A stretch of 64,000 bases of DNA from Bacillus sp. NP157 (GTDB lineage Bacteria; Pseudomonadota; Gammaproteobacteria; Xanthomonadales; Rhodanobacteraceae), in the NCBI GenBank assembly GCA_018889975.1, contig CP076546.1, positions 3,410,001-3,474,000 of the forward strand, given 5' to 3'. This document shows, one piece after another, positions 8,143 through 16,737 of the stretch. The position numbers were made by a program, and so were the translations under genes. Under the pieces are notes generated by a model, which worked only from the letters and a program-made list of their open reading frames with translations, did not search any database and had not been told where the DNA came from. Position 1 is the first letter of the stretch. Every line of letters starts with the position of its first letter.

Positions 8143-8355
8143 ATGATCCGCCTTGCCTTGCCGCTTGCCTTGCTTGCCCTTTGCGTTGGCTGCTCGAAGC
8201 CGCCGCAGCCTGCCGAACCGCCGGCGCCGCAGGCCCGCGCCGCCACGCCGTGGGACGACATGGAGGCGCAGAAAAAGAAGGCGCAGGACGTGCAGAAGGT
8301 CGTGGACAAGCAGGCCGCCGACCAGCGCAAGGCGATCGAGGCCCAGGAGCAGTAG
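8143..8355 (+). CDS. small outer-membrane-type lipoprotein
   Basis: A 70-residue lipoprotein. A hydrophobic signal (residues 3-15) ends in the lipobox LCVGC, with the acylated Cys at about 17. It is followed by a Pro/Ala-rich linker and a charged helix rich in Lys, Gln and Asp (about 40-70) that may form a coiled coil. GGAGAA precedes the start by about eight bases. The protein is unrecognised beyond these features. The next gene, sppA, is convergent 12 bp downstream. Confidence 0.75.
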   Translation: MIRLALPLALLALCVGCSKPPQPAEPPAPQARAATPWDDMEAQKKKAQDVQKVVDKQAADQRKAIEAQEQ

Positions 8356-8367
8356 GCGCGAGTTACG

Positions 8368-10293
8368 TCAGCGAGGCGAGCAGAAGCAGTAGGCGTAGAT
8401 GTGCGGCTTGCCGGCTTCGGCGCCGCGGAACAGCGCGAACTCGGGCGCGAGCTTCGGCAACGCGGCCACCCACGACGGCATCTGCATGCCCCAGGACATC
8501 GCCACGCGTGCCTCGGGGCTGTCGCCGACGCTGGTGAGGAAGCGCTCGAAGGCGCCCATCGGCTTCTCCGCGTAGCGCACGTGGTAGTCGCTGCCCAGCT
8601 TCGCTTCCTGCGCGGCGTCGCGGATGGCGTCGTCGAGGTTGCCGAGCTTGTCGACGAGGCCACGCTGCATAGCCTGTTCGCCCGTCCACACCCGACCCTG
8701 CGCGATGCTGTCGATGGCGGCGAAATCCTTGCCGCGCGCCTTGGCGACGTTGCCGACGAAGTCGCGGTAACCCTTGTCGATGATGCTCTGGATCAGCACC
8801 CCGACCTTCGGGTCGAGCGGACGAGTCATGTCGAAGGCGCCGGCCAGCGGGCCGGTGCCTACGCCGTCGCTTTTCACGCCGATCTTCGACAGCGTATCCG
8901 GCACGCTGAAGAACATGCCGAAGATGCCGATCGAACCGGTGATGGTGTTCGGCTCGGCATAGATCCGGTTGGCATTCATGGAGATCCAGTAGCCGCCGCT
9001 GGCGGCCACGTCACCCATCGAAACGACCACCGGAATACCTGCTTCGCGAGTCAGCTCCACTTCGCGCCGGATCTGCTCCGCCGCGAACACTTCGCCGCCC
9101 GGCGAGTTCACGCGCAGGACGAGGGCGCGCGTGCGCTGGTCCTGGCGGACCGACCGGATGAGTGCGGCGGTGGAATCCCCGCCAATGGTGCCCTGTGCCT
9201 GCTTGCCGCCAGTGATCTCGCCTTCGGCGACGACCACGGTCACGCCGGGCGAGGTCTGCAACATGTCGACCGTGTTGAGGCCGCGGTCGGCGAGGTAGCC
9301 ACCCATTTCCACATGGCGGAAACCGACGTCCTTGCGCCCGGCCGGGACGCCCTGCTTGCGCAGCATCTCGACCAGCTGTTCGTCGGTGGCGATACCGTCG
9401 ACAAGCTTTTCGTCCACGGCGAGCTGGGCGAGGCTGCCCTTCGCGTCACGCACGCGCTCGGCCAGGCCGTCGACATCCGCGCGCAGCGCATCCGGCTGCA
9501 GATGGCGCATCTTCGCCACTTCATCGATCCACGTCGTCCACAGGCCGCCCAGCCAGTAGGCATCGGCTTCCTTCGACTCGGGGGAGGCATGGTCGAGGAT
9601 GAACGGCTCGGCCGCGCTCTTGAACTGGCCGACACGGAACAGGTGCACCTGCACGCCGAGCTTGTCGAGCAGGTCCTTGTAGAACAGACGGTAGTTGGCC
9701 AGGCCGGTGGCCATGACGCCGCCCTGCGGGTCGATGTAGATCTTGTCGGCATGGGCGGCCAGGTAGTACTGGCCCTGCTCCATGCTCACGCCCCAGGCGA
9801 CCACCGGCTTGCCCGCCGCACGGAAGCGGTCCAGCGCGGAACCGACTTCGCGCAACGCGGCGAAGCCGCCAGCCTGCAGCTTGTCGGTGCGCAGGACGAT
9901 GCGGCTGATCCGGCTGTCTTTCGCGGCACTGTCGATGGCGCGGACCAGGTCACGCACCTGGACCTGCTTCGTGCCGTCGCCCGACGTCCGCGAGATGGCG
10001 CGCGACAGCGGATCGGCGCTGTACTGCTCCACCAGCGCGCCGTCCGGCGCAAGGACCAGCACCGTGTGGTCGTCGACCTGGCTGGAGCGCTTGCCGACGA
10101 ACACCAGCAGGAAGAACACCGCCAGCACGCCGAAGAACAGCACGTTGAGAATCACCAGCCGCGTGATGTTCAGGCCACGGCCAAGCCCGCGCAGGAACCG
10201 GCCGAAGCCGTTACGGCGGGGTGGCGGCACCGGCGGCACCGGCGACGGGCGTCCGGGCAGGGGCGGCGGCGTGCTGTTCAGGGGGTCCGACAT
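8368..10293 (-). CDS. sppA: signal peptide peptidase SppA, long form
   Basis: A 641-residue membrane-anchored serine protease that degrades cleaved signal peptides. A Pro-rich cytoplasmic N-terminus (1-28) is followed by one membrane helix (about 46-67) and two tandem SppA domains. The catalytic Lys225 is in GQFKSAAEP of the N-terminal domain and the nucleophile Ser432 is in AASGGYW of the C-terminal domain, as in the 67-kDa E. coli-type enzyme. PNTITGSIGIFGMF supports the assignment. It is a single-gene unit. Confidence 0.95.
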   Translation of the reverse strand: MSDPLNSTPPPLPGRPSPVPPVPPPRRNGFGRFLRGLGRGLNITRLVILNVLFFGVLAVFFLLVFVGKRSSQVDDHTVLVLAPDGALVEQYSADPLSRAISRTSGDGTKQVQVRDLVRAIDSAAKDSRISRIVLRTDKLQAGGFAALREVGSALDRFRAAGKPVVAWGVSMEQGQYYLAAHADKIYIDPQGGVMATGLANYRLFYKDLLDKLGVQVHLFRVGQFKSAAEPFILDHASPESKEADAYWLGGLWTTWIDEVAKMRHLQPDALRADVDGLAERVRDAKGSLAQLAVDEKLVDGIATDEQLVEMLRKQGVPAGRKDVGFRHVEMGGYLADRGLNTVDMLQTSPGVTVVVAEGEITGGKQAQGTIGGDSTAALIRSVRQDQRTRALVLRVNSPGGEVFAAEQIRREVELTREAGIPVVVSMGDVAASGGYWISMNANRIYAEPNTITGSIGIFGMFFSVPDTLSKIGVKSDGVGTGPLAGAFDMTRPLDPKVGVLIQSIIDKGYRDFVGNVAKARGKDFAAIDSIAQGRVWTGEQAMQRGLVDKLGNLDDAIRDAAQEAKLGSDYHVRYAEKPMGAFERFLTSVGDSPEARVAMSWGMQMPSWVAALPKLAPEFALFRGAEAGKPHIYAYCFCSPR

Positions 10294-10345
10294 CGCGGTT
10301 TTTCCTTCCTAGTTGGGCGCAGCGTAGCGCGTCGGCCCGTTGGCA

Positions 10346-11731
10346 TCACGTGTGGAAAGGCACGGGCTCGTCGCCCGCGTCGACCGGCCAGGTGGGCCGG
10401 CCGCTGCTACGCCAGAAACGTCCGAAAAGGAGCACGGCGGCCATGCTCAGGCCAGCCACCAGGCCCATCCACATGCCGCGCGCGCCGAGCCCGTGCGGGA
10501 AGGCGAGATACCAGCCCACCGGCATGCCCACGCCCCAGTACGCCAACATGGTCAGGCCCATCGGCACGCGGGTGTCCTTCAGGCCGCGCAGGGCACCGTT
10601 GGAGGCGACCTGGATACCGTCGGCGAACTGGAAGACGCCGGCCAGCAACATCAGCTGCGCCGCCATGGTGATGACGCCCACGTCGTTGGTGTAGAGCCGG
10701 GCGATCGACGTCGGCAGCAGGATCATGATGCCGGACGAGATCAACTGGGTGACCAGCACCAGGCCCAGTCCCGACATCCCCGCGTAGCGCACGCCGATGG
10801 CGTCGCGACGGCCCGCCGCGTTGCCGACCCGCACCGTGATCGCCATCGACACGCCCAGCGGCACCATGAAGGCGACCTGTGCGACGTTGAGCGCCACGTG
10901 GTGTGCCGCGGACACCGTCTCGCCGAGGCGGCCGATCAGCAACGCCACGGCGACGAACAGGCCCGCTTCCATCAGCAGGGTGATCGCCATGGGCACGCCG
11001 ACGTGGAGCAACTGGCGGATCTTTTCCCAGTCCGGCGGCGCCATCCGCGAACGCAGGTTGAGATCACGGTAATTGCGGTGGTGGAGCACGTAGGTGGCGA
11101 AGCCGATCAGCTCCAGCCACAGCACGGTGCCGGTGGCGATGCCGCTGCCACGCGCGCCCATCACCGGGAAGCCGAGCTTGCCGTACATAAGCACGTAGCC
11201 CAGCGGGGCGAGGATGACCGTACCGGCGAGGCTGAAGTACAGCGACGGGCGCGGCATTGATAGCCCCTCGGACAACCCGCGCACGGTGAAATACAGGGTC
11301 AACGCGGGCGCGGCGAAGGCGATGGCATGGAGGAAGGCCTCCACGTCCGGGCGCATCGAGGGCACCACGTCGAACAGCACCATCAGCGGCGAGGCGTTCC
11401 ACACCGCCACGCCAAGCAGCACGCCGAGCACCAGGGCGATGTACAACGCCTGGTGGAACACCGCGCCGATCTCGCCGCGACGGTTCGCGCCGTCCAGCTG
11501 GGCGACGGTCGGCGGGACGGCCATCATCGTGCCGATGCCGGTGACGATGGCCAGCACCCAGATATTGACCCCGGTGACCACCGAGGCCTGCGTGTGCGCG
11601 CCCTGATGCCCAGCCAGCACCGCGTCGACCACGTTCGGGCCAACGGAAGAAAGTTGCGCTGCGACGATCGGCAGGGCCAGCCGGGTGGTGGCGCCGATCT
11701 CGCGACGCGCGCGGGCGCGGTCGATAGCCAT
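10346..11731 (-). CDS. MATE-family multidrug efflux protein (NorM-like)
   Basis: A 461-residue inner-membrane antiporter with about twelve helices in two halves. The first half opens with RLALPIVAAQLSSVGPNVVDAVLAG and the second (near residue 240) with GVPMAITLLMEAGLFVAVALLIG. These are typical of NorM-type MATE exporters that use Na+ or H+ gradients to expel cationic drugs. The substrate is not predictable. The gene is divergent from the DUF3667 gene, with a 91-bp shared region. Confidence 0.92.
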   Translation of the reverse strand: MAIDRARARREIGATTRLALPIVAAQLSSVGPNVVDAVLAGHQGAHTQASVVTGVNIWVLAIVTGIGTMMAVPPTVAQLDGANRRGEIGAVFHQALYIALVLGVLLGVAVWNASPLMVLFDVVPSMRPDVEAFLHAIAFAAPALTLYFTVRGLSEGLSMPRPSLYFSLAGTVILAPLGYVLMYGKLGFPVMGARGSGIATGTVLWLELIGFATYVLHHRNYRDLNLRSRMAPPDWEKIRQLLHVGVPMAITLLMEAGLFVAVALLIGRLGETVSAAHHVALNVAQVAFMVPLGVSMAITVRVGNAAGRRDAIGVRYAGMSGLGLVLVTQLISSGIMILLPTSIARLYTNDVGVITMAAQLMLLAGVFQFADGIQVASNGALRGLKDTRVPMGLTMLAYWGVGMPVGWYLAFPHGLGARGMWMGLVAGLSMAAVLLFGRFWRSSGRPTWPVDAGDEPVPFHT

Positions 11732-11822
11732 CGGGAAAAGTGCGTTGGGGGGCCGCCCATTGTAACCGGGCCCATGCCATCATCCGCAGCCGGGAAGGGG
11801 AAAACACAGGGGAGCCCAGCGG

Positions 11823-12977
11823 ATGAACGAAGTCACGCCGTCGCCCGGCTTGCTATGCGCCAATTGCACGGTGCCACTGCAGGGCGAGTTCTGCCATGGA
11901 TGCGGCCAGTCGATCCACAGCGTCCTGCGGCCCATGTCGCACATGCTCGAGGATGCCGGCGACATCTTTTTCCATATGGACGAACGCATCGTCCATACCG
12001 TCCCGCCGCTTTACACCCGGCCCGGCTTCCTCACGCTGGAGTATTTCTCCGGCCGCCGGGTGCGCTATATCGCTCCGTTCCGGCTCATGTTCGTCTTCTG
12101 CCTGCTGTGCTTCTTCTTCATGCACCTGGCCCTGAGCGGGCTGAAGCTGGGCAAGCATGCGGGCGAGGGTGATTCCATTTCGGCGTTCGCCGAGGCGAAG
12201 ACCGCGGACGACGTCCATGAGCTTTACGACGACCAGACCCGTGAGCTGGTCGCCCTGGAGAAAGATCCCAAGCTGAACTCGGTGGCGCGCACCGGGCTGC
12301 AGGCGACGCGCACCCTGGTCCGCGAATCGGCCAACCGGCGGCTGGCGGAGCTGCAGTCCGCCCCTATCCCGGCCGTGACCACCGATCCGGACAAGGACGA
12401 CGACGGCTACGGGCATACCAGCGTGCTGTCGGGGTTCGACAAGATCGACATCCGATGGCTGCCGGACGCCGTGAATGCCCGGCTGACGGCCGGGTTGCAG
12501 CGGCTGAAACTCAACGTGATGCAGTCGCTGAATGGCGGCCCGCAACAGGAAGAGGCGACCCACCGGATCATCGAAGGCGTATTCGGCGTGCTCCCGCAGA
12601 CCATGTTCATCATGATCCCGGTGTTCGCCCTGGTGCTGAAGGTGTTCTACCTTTTCCGCCGCCGGCTCTACATGGAGCACCTGATCGTGGCCCTGCAAAG
12701 CCACGCCTTCCTGTTCCTGTCGCTGATGCTGCTGACCCTGCTCGGCTTCGCCAAGGGCTTCGTCACGCCCTACCTGGGGTTCGCGGGCGGCCTGATCGGC
12801 CTGGTCTCGTTCGCGATGTGGATCTGGATACCGGTTTACCTGCTGCTAATGCAGAAGCGGGTCTACGCCCAGGGATGGGGGATGACTATCCTTAAGTATT
12901 GGTTGATAGGCAGCATCTATTTCTGGCTGCTGATGGCCGCCCTCTTCATCGCCGTCGTCATCGGCAGTTCCCACTAA
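11823..12977 (+). CDS. DUF3667 membrane protein with N-terminal zinc ribbon
   Basis: A 384-residue protein. Its N-terminus has two CxxC pairs (LLCANC and FCHGCGQ, residues about 10-30), a likely zinc ribbon. Next comes the DUF3667 signature with YTRPGFLTLEYFSGRRVRYIAPFR (about 65-90). There is a membrane helix at 92-107, a long soluble domain (110-255), and a cluster of four helices from about 260 to the end. Function is unknown. GGAGCCCAGCGG precedes the start. It is followed by the large AT-rich intergenic region. Confidence 0.8.
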   Translation: MNEVTPSPGLLCANCTVPLQGEFCHGCGQSIHSVLRPMSHMLEDAGDIFFHMDERIVHTVPPLYTRPGFLTLEYFSGRRVRYIAPFRLMFVFCLLCFFFMHLALSGLKLGKHAGEGDSISAFAEAKTADDVHELYDDQTRELVALEKDPKLNSVARTGLQATRTLVRESANRRLAELQSAPIPAVTTDPDKDDDGYGHTSVLSGFDKIDIRWLPDAVNARLTAGLQRLKLNVMQSLNGGPQQEEATHRIIEGVFGVLPQTMFIMIPVFALVLKVFYLFRRRLYMEHLIVALQSHAFLFLSLMLLTLLGFAKGFVTPYLGFAGGLIGLVSFAMWIWIPVYLLLMQKRVYAQGWGMTILKYWLIGSIYFWLLMAALFIAVVIGSSH

Positions 12978-13178
12978 GATTTTTTCCTACCCGGCAGGGG
13001 GTTGTACACAGGCGGCGGGATCCCTTCGCCTTTGTCAAGGATTTGCAGAGGTCAAGTGAACACTCCCGGCGATGCATTTATAACTTGTTGATTTAATGCT
13101 ATATTTCAGCTTGGTTAAAATGTGTTCAAGATAAGACGCGCGGCCTAGCAGGGCGCCTGGAAGGCCTCCATCCGAAGC

Positions 13179-13213
13179 TCATCCACAGACTTATCCACAG
13201 CGCTTGTGGATAA
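13179..13213. promoter_or_regulatory. cluster of three DnaA boxes
   Basis: TCATCCACA (13179-13187, one mismatch) and TTATCCACA (13191-13199, perfect) lie in one direction, and TGTGGATAA (13205-13213, perfect) in the other, within 35 bp. The consensus is the established DnaA box TTATCCACA. The cluster is 60 bp to the right of an AT-rich block, as in an origin or a DnaA-regulated promoter. Confidence 0.65.
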
Positions 13214-13295
13214 CATGGAAAGCTCCCGGCGGACGGGCACTTAGCCCGGATTCCTCTTTCGGGGGATGCCATTGCAGTCCAACCCCATGTGGCCG

Positions 13296-13312
13296 TGGTC
13301 AATCATTGACCA
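13296..13312. promoter_or_regulatory. perfect 8-bp inverted repeat before priA
   Basis: TGGTCAAT and ATTGACCA flank a single C, 35 bp upstream of the priA start. No T-run follows, so it looks more like an operator than a terminator. The binding protein is unknown. Confidence 0.35.
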
Positions 13313-13347
13313 GCAAAATCGCTCGACCCCGTTAAACTAGGCCTCGC

Positions 13348-15522
13348 ATGACCGCCGTCCTCCGCGTCGCCCTGCCAGTTCCCCTGCTCACCCTGTTCGA
13401 CTACCTGCCGCCCACGGTGGGTGTCGCGGGTGCGGGATCGCGCGTGCGCGTGCCCTTCGGCCGGGGTGAGATGGTCGGCATCGTGATCGACCCGGCCGCC
13501 GAACCGGCGGTGGGGGCCAAACGCCTTAAGAGGGTCAGCGAGGTCCTCGACGAGACGCCGCTGCTCGACGCCGAGCTGCTGGCCACGCTGGCCTGGGCGG
13601 CCGATTACTGGGCGGGTGCGCCCGGCGAAGCGGTCGCCAACGCCCTGCCACTGGCGCTGCGCGAACCACGCCCCCTGCCGCCCACGGGTCGCGAGGTCTG
13701 GGGACTGACCGCGCAGGGCCAGAGCGCCAGGGACGCGCGTAGCCGCAAGGGTGGTTCGGCAGCCCTGCTCGAGGCGCTGCATGCCGGGCCACGGGCCGCG
13801 GATGAGCTGGCCGAGGCGCTGCCGGACTGGCGCGCCGCGGCGCGCCGCCTGGTCGACGCCGGGCTGGTCGAGAAGCTGGAGCTGCGCGACGCCGTGCTGC
13901 CCGCCCCGTCGGCGCCCGGCCCCGCCCTCAGTGAAGAGCAGTCCCAGGCCGTGGCGGCGGTGATCGAGGGCTTCGGTGGCTTCCAGCCGTACCTGCTGGA
14001 TGGTGTCACCGGCAGCGGCAAGACCGAGGTCTACCTCGCCCTGATCGAACGGGCGCTGGCCGAGGGCAAGCAGACCCTCCTGCTCGTCCCCGAGATCGGC
14101 CTGGCCCCGCAGACGGTGCGCCGGCTACGCGAGCGGCTGGGCGTCACCATCGAGGTGCTGCACTCCAACCTCGCCGAGGGCGATCGTGCGCGGGCGTGGC
14201 TTCGTGCCCGAGAGGGGACGGCCAAGGTCGTCATCGGCACGCGTTCGGCCGTGTTCACCCCGCTGCCGTCGGCGGGCCTGATCATCGTCGACGAGGAGCA
14301 CGATCCTTCTTATAAGCAGCAGGAGGGTTTCCGCTACCACGCGCGCGACCTGGCCCTGGTCCGGGCCCGCGCGCATGGCGTGCCCGTGGTGCTGGGTTCG
14401 GCCACGCCGTCGCTGGAAAGCCTCGCCAACGTGGAGGCCGGCCGTTACAAACGCCTCGTCTTGCGGGCGCGGCCTGGCGCGTCGCAGCCCACCCGGGTGC
14501 AGATCGTCGACATGCGCGCCCAGCGCCTCGACCACGGCCTATCGCCCACACTGGTGCATGCCGTGGCGGCCTGCGTCGGCCGCGGCGAGCAGGCGCTGGT
14601 GTTCCGCAACCGGCGTGGCTACGCCCCCGTGCTGCTCTGCCATGACTGTGGCTGGCACGCGGACTGCCCACGCTGCGAACGGCCGATGACCCTGCACGCC
14701 GGACGGCGCCGGCTGATCTGCCACCACTGCGAGAACACCGAGGCCCAGCCCACCGCCTGCCCCGCCTGCGGCTCGGCCAACCTGAGCCCGCAAGGCCAGG
14801 GCACCGAGCGACTGGAAGAAGCACTGACCGAACGCTTCCCCGACGTGCCGGTGGTGCGCATCGATCGCGAGACCACGCGTCGGCGCGACGCGTTCGGCGA
14901 GATCCTCGACGGGCTGCGCGAGGACAAGCCGGCGATCCTCGTCGGCACGCAGATGCTCGCCAAGGGCCACGACCTGCCCAACCTCACCCTGGTCGCTATC
15001 GTCGGCGTGGACGAGGGCCTGCACAGCGTCGATTTCCGCGCGAGCGAGCGGCTGGCCCAGCTCGTCGTCCAGGTGGCCGGGCGCGCGGGCCGTGCCAGCC
15101 GTCCTGGCAGCGTCCTGCTGCAGACTCACCATCCGGACCACCCGATGCTGCACGCGTTGCTCCGCGGCGGCTACGCGGCCGTGGCGAGCGAGCTGCTGGC
15201 CGAACGTCGCCTGCTCGAACTGCCGCCGTTTTCGCACCAGGTGCTGCTGCGCGCGGATGCGCACGGCCGCGCCGACGTGGACGCCTTCCTGCACGAAGCG
15301 CACGTGGCGATCGGCGACCCGGGCGACCTGCGCCTCGCTGGGCCGATGCCCGCGCCAATGCCACTGCGTGCCGGACGCCATCGCGGCCAGCTGGTGGTGG
15401 AAGCCGCGTCGCGCGCCCGCCTGCATGCGTTCCTGCGGCCCTGGCAGCACGTCCTGGGCACCCTGCCATCGGCCCGCAAGGTCCGCTGGTCTCTTGATGT
15501 GGACCCCATCGACCTATATTGA
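13348..15522 (+). CDS. priA: primosomal protein N' (PriA, replication restart helicase)
   Basis: A 724-residue superfamily-2 helicase that reloads the replisome at stalled forks. The N-terminal 3'-DNA-binding domain (about 1-110) begins with [16 protein letters not shown]. The helicase core has [11 protein letters not shown] (Walker A, about residue 218) and DEEHD (about 316). The inserted zinc region carries eight Cys, in CHDC, CPRC, CHHC and CPAC pairs (about 433-477). The motif QVAGRAGRA marks motif VI. The upstream region holds DnaA boxes and a palindrome. Confidence 0.97.
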   Translation: MTAVLRVALPVPLLTLFDYLPPTVGVAGAGSRVRVPFGRGEMVGIVIDPAAEPAVGAKRLKRVSEVLDETPLLDAELLATLAWAADYWAGAPGEAVANALPLALREPRPLPPTGREVWGLTAQGQSARDARSRKGGSAALLEALHAGPRAADELAEALPDWRAAARRLVDAGLVEKLELRDAVLPAPSAPGPALSEEQSQAVAAVIEGFGGFQPYLLDGVTGSGKTEVYLALIERALAEGKQTLLLVPEIGLAPQTVRRLRERLGVTIEVLHSNLAEGDRARAWLRAREGTAKVVIGTRSAVFTPLPSAGLIIVDEEHDPSYKQQEGFRYHARDLALVRARAHGVPVVLGSATPSLESLANVEAGRYKRLVLRARPGASQPTRVQIVDMRAQRLDHGLSPTLVHAVAACVGRGEQALVFRNRRGYAPVLLCHDCGWHADCPRCERPMTLHAGRRRLICHHCENTEAQPTACPACGSANLSPQGQGTERLEEALTERFPDVPVVRIDRETTRRRDAFGEILDGLREDKPAILVGTQMLAKGHDLPNLTLVAIVGVDEGLHSVDFRASERLAQLVVQVAGRAGRASRPGSVLLQTHHPDHPMLHALLRGGYAAVASELLAERRLLELPPFSHQVLLRADAHGRADVDAFLHEAHVAIGDPGDLRLAGPMPAPMPLRAGRHRGQLVVEAASRARLHAFLRPWQHVLGTLPSARKVRWSLDVDPIDLY

Positions 15523-15610
15523 ACAAGCAACCCGATACCATCGGATGCTATCCCCCGTCGCCGCCATGGCGCGACAATCCCTTTCCCCACAGGTAACGGA
15601 AGCTGCAAAC

Positions 15611-16567
15611 GTGACCAGCCAACTCGAACAACTGCGCAAAGTAACCAAGGTCGTCGCCGACACCGGCGACATGTCGGCCATGAAGACCTTCAAGCCGGAG
15701 GACGCGACCACCAACCCGTCCCTGCTGCTGAAGGCCGCTGGCATCCCCGAGTACTCCCAGTACATCGACGAGGCCGTGCAGTGGGCCAAGGGCCAGAGCA
15801 ACGACCGCGCCCAACAGCTCATCGACGCGGGTGACCGCCTGGCCGTGCTGGTCGGCCGCGAAATCCTGAAGATCGTCCCGGGCTTCGTCTCCACCGAGGT
15901 GGACGCACGCCTGTCGTTCGACGAAGAAGCCTCCATCGCCAAGGCCAAGCGCCTGCTCGGCATGTACAAGGAGCTGGGCGTCGACCCGAAGCGTGTGCTG
16001 ATCAAGCTCGCCTCGACGTGGGAAGGCATCAAGGCCGCGGAAAAGCTGCAGAAGGAAGGCATCAACTGCAACATGACGCTGCTCTTCAGCTTCGAACAGG
16101 CCGTGGCCTGCGCCGAAGCCGGTGCATTCCTGATCTCGCCGTTCGTCGGTCGCATCTTTGACTGGTACGTCAAGAACACGGATACCAAGACGTATGCGCC
16201 GGCCGAAGACCCGGGCGTGAAGTCGGTCCAGCGCATCTACAAGTACTACAAGGACCACGGCTACAAGACCATCGTGATGGGCGCCAGCTTCCGCAACATC
16301 GGCCAGATCCAGGCCCTTGCCGGTTGCGATCGCTTAACCATCTCGCCCGACCTGCTGAAGGCCCTGGACGAGACCGATGCCGACCTGCCGCTGGCCCTGA
16401 AGGACACCGGCAAGAAGGACGATGCACCGTCCAGCAAGATGTCCGAAGCCCAGTTCCGCTGGGGCCACAACGAAGACGCGATGGCCACGGACAAGCTCGC
16501 CGAAGGCATCCGCAACTTCGCCAAGGACCAGCGCAAGCTTGAAGAGCTGCTCGGCGCGAAGCTGTAA
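15611..16567 (+). CDS. tal: transaldolase
   Basis: A 318-residue TalB-type transaldolase of the non-oxidative pentose phosphate pathway, moving a dihydroxyacetone unit from sedoheptulose 7-phosphate to glyceraldehyde 3-phosphate. The Schiff-base Lys132 lies in RVLIKLAST, the same number as in E. coli Tal[11 protein letters not shown] (31-40) and [11 protein letters not shown] are family motifs. The GTG start at 15611 is chosen because the homology begins with [16 protein letters not shown] lies upstream. A longer in-frame extension back into priA is rejected. Confidence 0.95.
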   Translation: MTSQLEQLRKVTKVVADTGDMSAMKTFKPEDATTNPSLLLKAAGIPEYSQYIDEAVQWAKGQSNDRAQQLIDAGDRLAVLVGREILKIVPGFVSTEVDARLSFDEEASIAKAKRLLGMYKELGVDPKRVLIKLASTWEGIKAAEKLQKEGINCNMTLLFSFEQAVACAEAGAFLISPFVGRIFDWYVKNTDTKTYAPAEDPGVKSVQRIYKYYKDHGYKTIVMGASFRNIGQIQALAGCDRLTISPDLLKALDETDADLPLALKDTGKKDDAPSSKMSEAQFRWGHNEDAMATDKLAEGIRNFAKDQRKLEELLGAKL

Positions 16568-16588
16568 GCCACGTCGTACACACCCCCT

Positions 16589-16611
16589 TGTAGGAGCGCG
16601 CCTGCGCGCGA
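16589..16611 (+). repeat. REP palindrome, consensus copy
   Basis: A perfect 23-bp REP with a GTAG head and GCGCGC-CT-GCGCGC stem, 22 bp after the transaldolase stop. With the inverted copy at 16706-16728 it brackets an 18-bp tandem repeat. Confidence 0.9.
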
Positions 16612-16623
16612 AAACGGTTTGCC

Positions 16624-16704
16624 GCATGGCTATGGTTTTTCGCATGGCCATGGTTTATCCGACGGCCATGGTTTTTCGCACGGCCATGGTTTTTCGTGCG
16701 GCCA
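16624..16704 (+). repeat. 18-bp tandem repeat, four and a half copies
   Basis: Units at 16624-16641, 16642-16659, 16660-16677 and 16678-16695, then a half unit to 16704. The common form is GCAYGGCCATGGTTTTTC; units differ by one to three bases. Each contains a CCATGG palindrome. The array fills the space between two inverted REPs and has no coding potential in keeping with its neighbours. Confidence 0.85.
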
Positions 16705-16705
16705 A

Positions 16706-16728
16706 TCGCGCGCAGGCGCGCTCCTACA
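16706..16728 (-). repeat. REP palindrome, consensus copy (inverted)
   Basis: A perfect REP in the orientation opposite to 16589-16611, ten bases before the stop of the convergent aldehyde dehydrogenase gene. The pair could fold into one long hairpin (REPIN-like). Confidence 0.9.
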
Positions 16729-16737
16729 CGGTTCTTG

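Larger units (their letters stand above)
12978..13347. other. AT-rich intergenic region with DnaA-box cluster
   Basis: A 370-bp stretch with no gene. It holds an AT-rich block at about 13070-13130 and three DnaA-type boxes at 13179-13213 to its right. A 17-bp palindrome at 13296-13312 stands close before priA. The base composition of 13070-13130 differs sharply from the GC-rich surroundings. Confidence 0.7.

Noticed and set aside
8401-10671. 756-codon open frame on the plus strand
   Set aside because: Antisense to sppA and part of the MATE gene; composition is that of a shadow frame and no family motif is seen.
13070-13213. Calling this the chromosomal origin outright
   Set aside because: dnaA, dnaN, recF, gyrB or rpmH are not adjacent and GC skew was not computed; kept as a finding only.
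15092-15610. Transaldolase extended back into priA
   Set aside because: The extra residues are a shadow of priA; the GTG at 15611 gives the standard 318-residue protein with Lys132.
16624-16704. Tandem repeats as a CRISPR array
   Set aside because: Units are 18 bp, contiguous and without spacers, and no cas genes are near.
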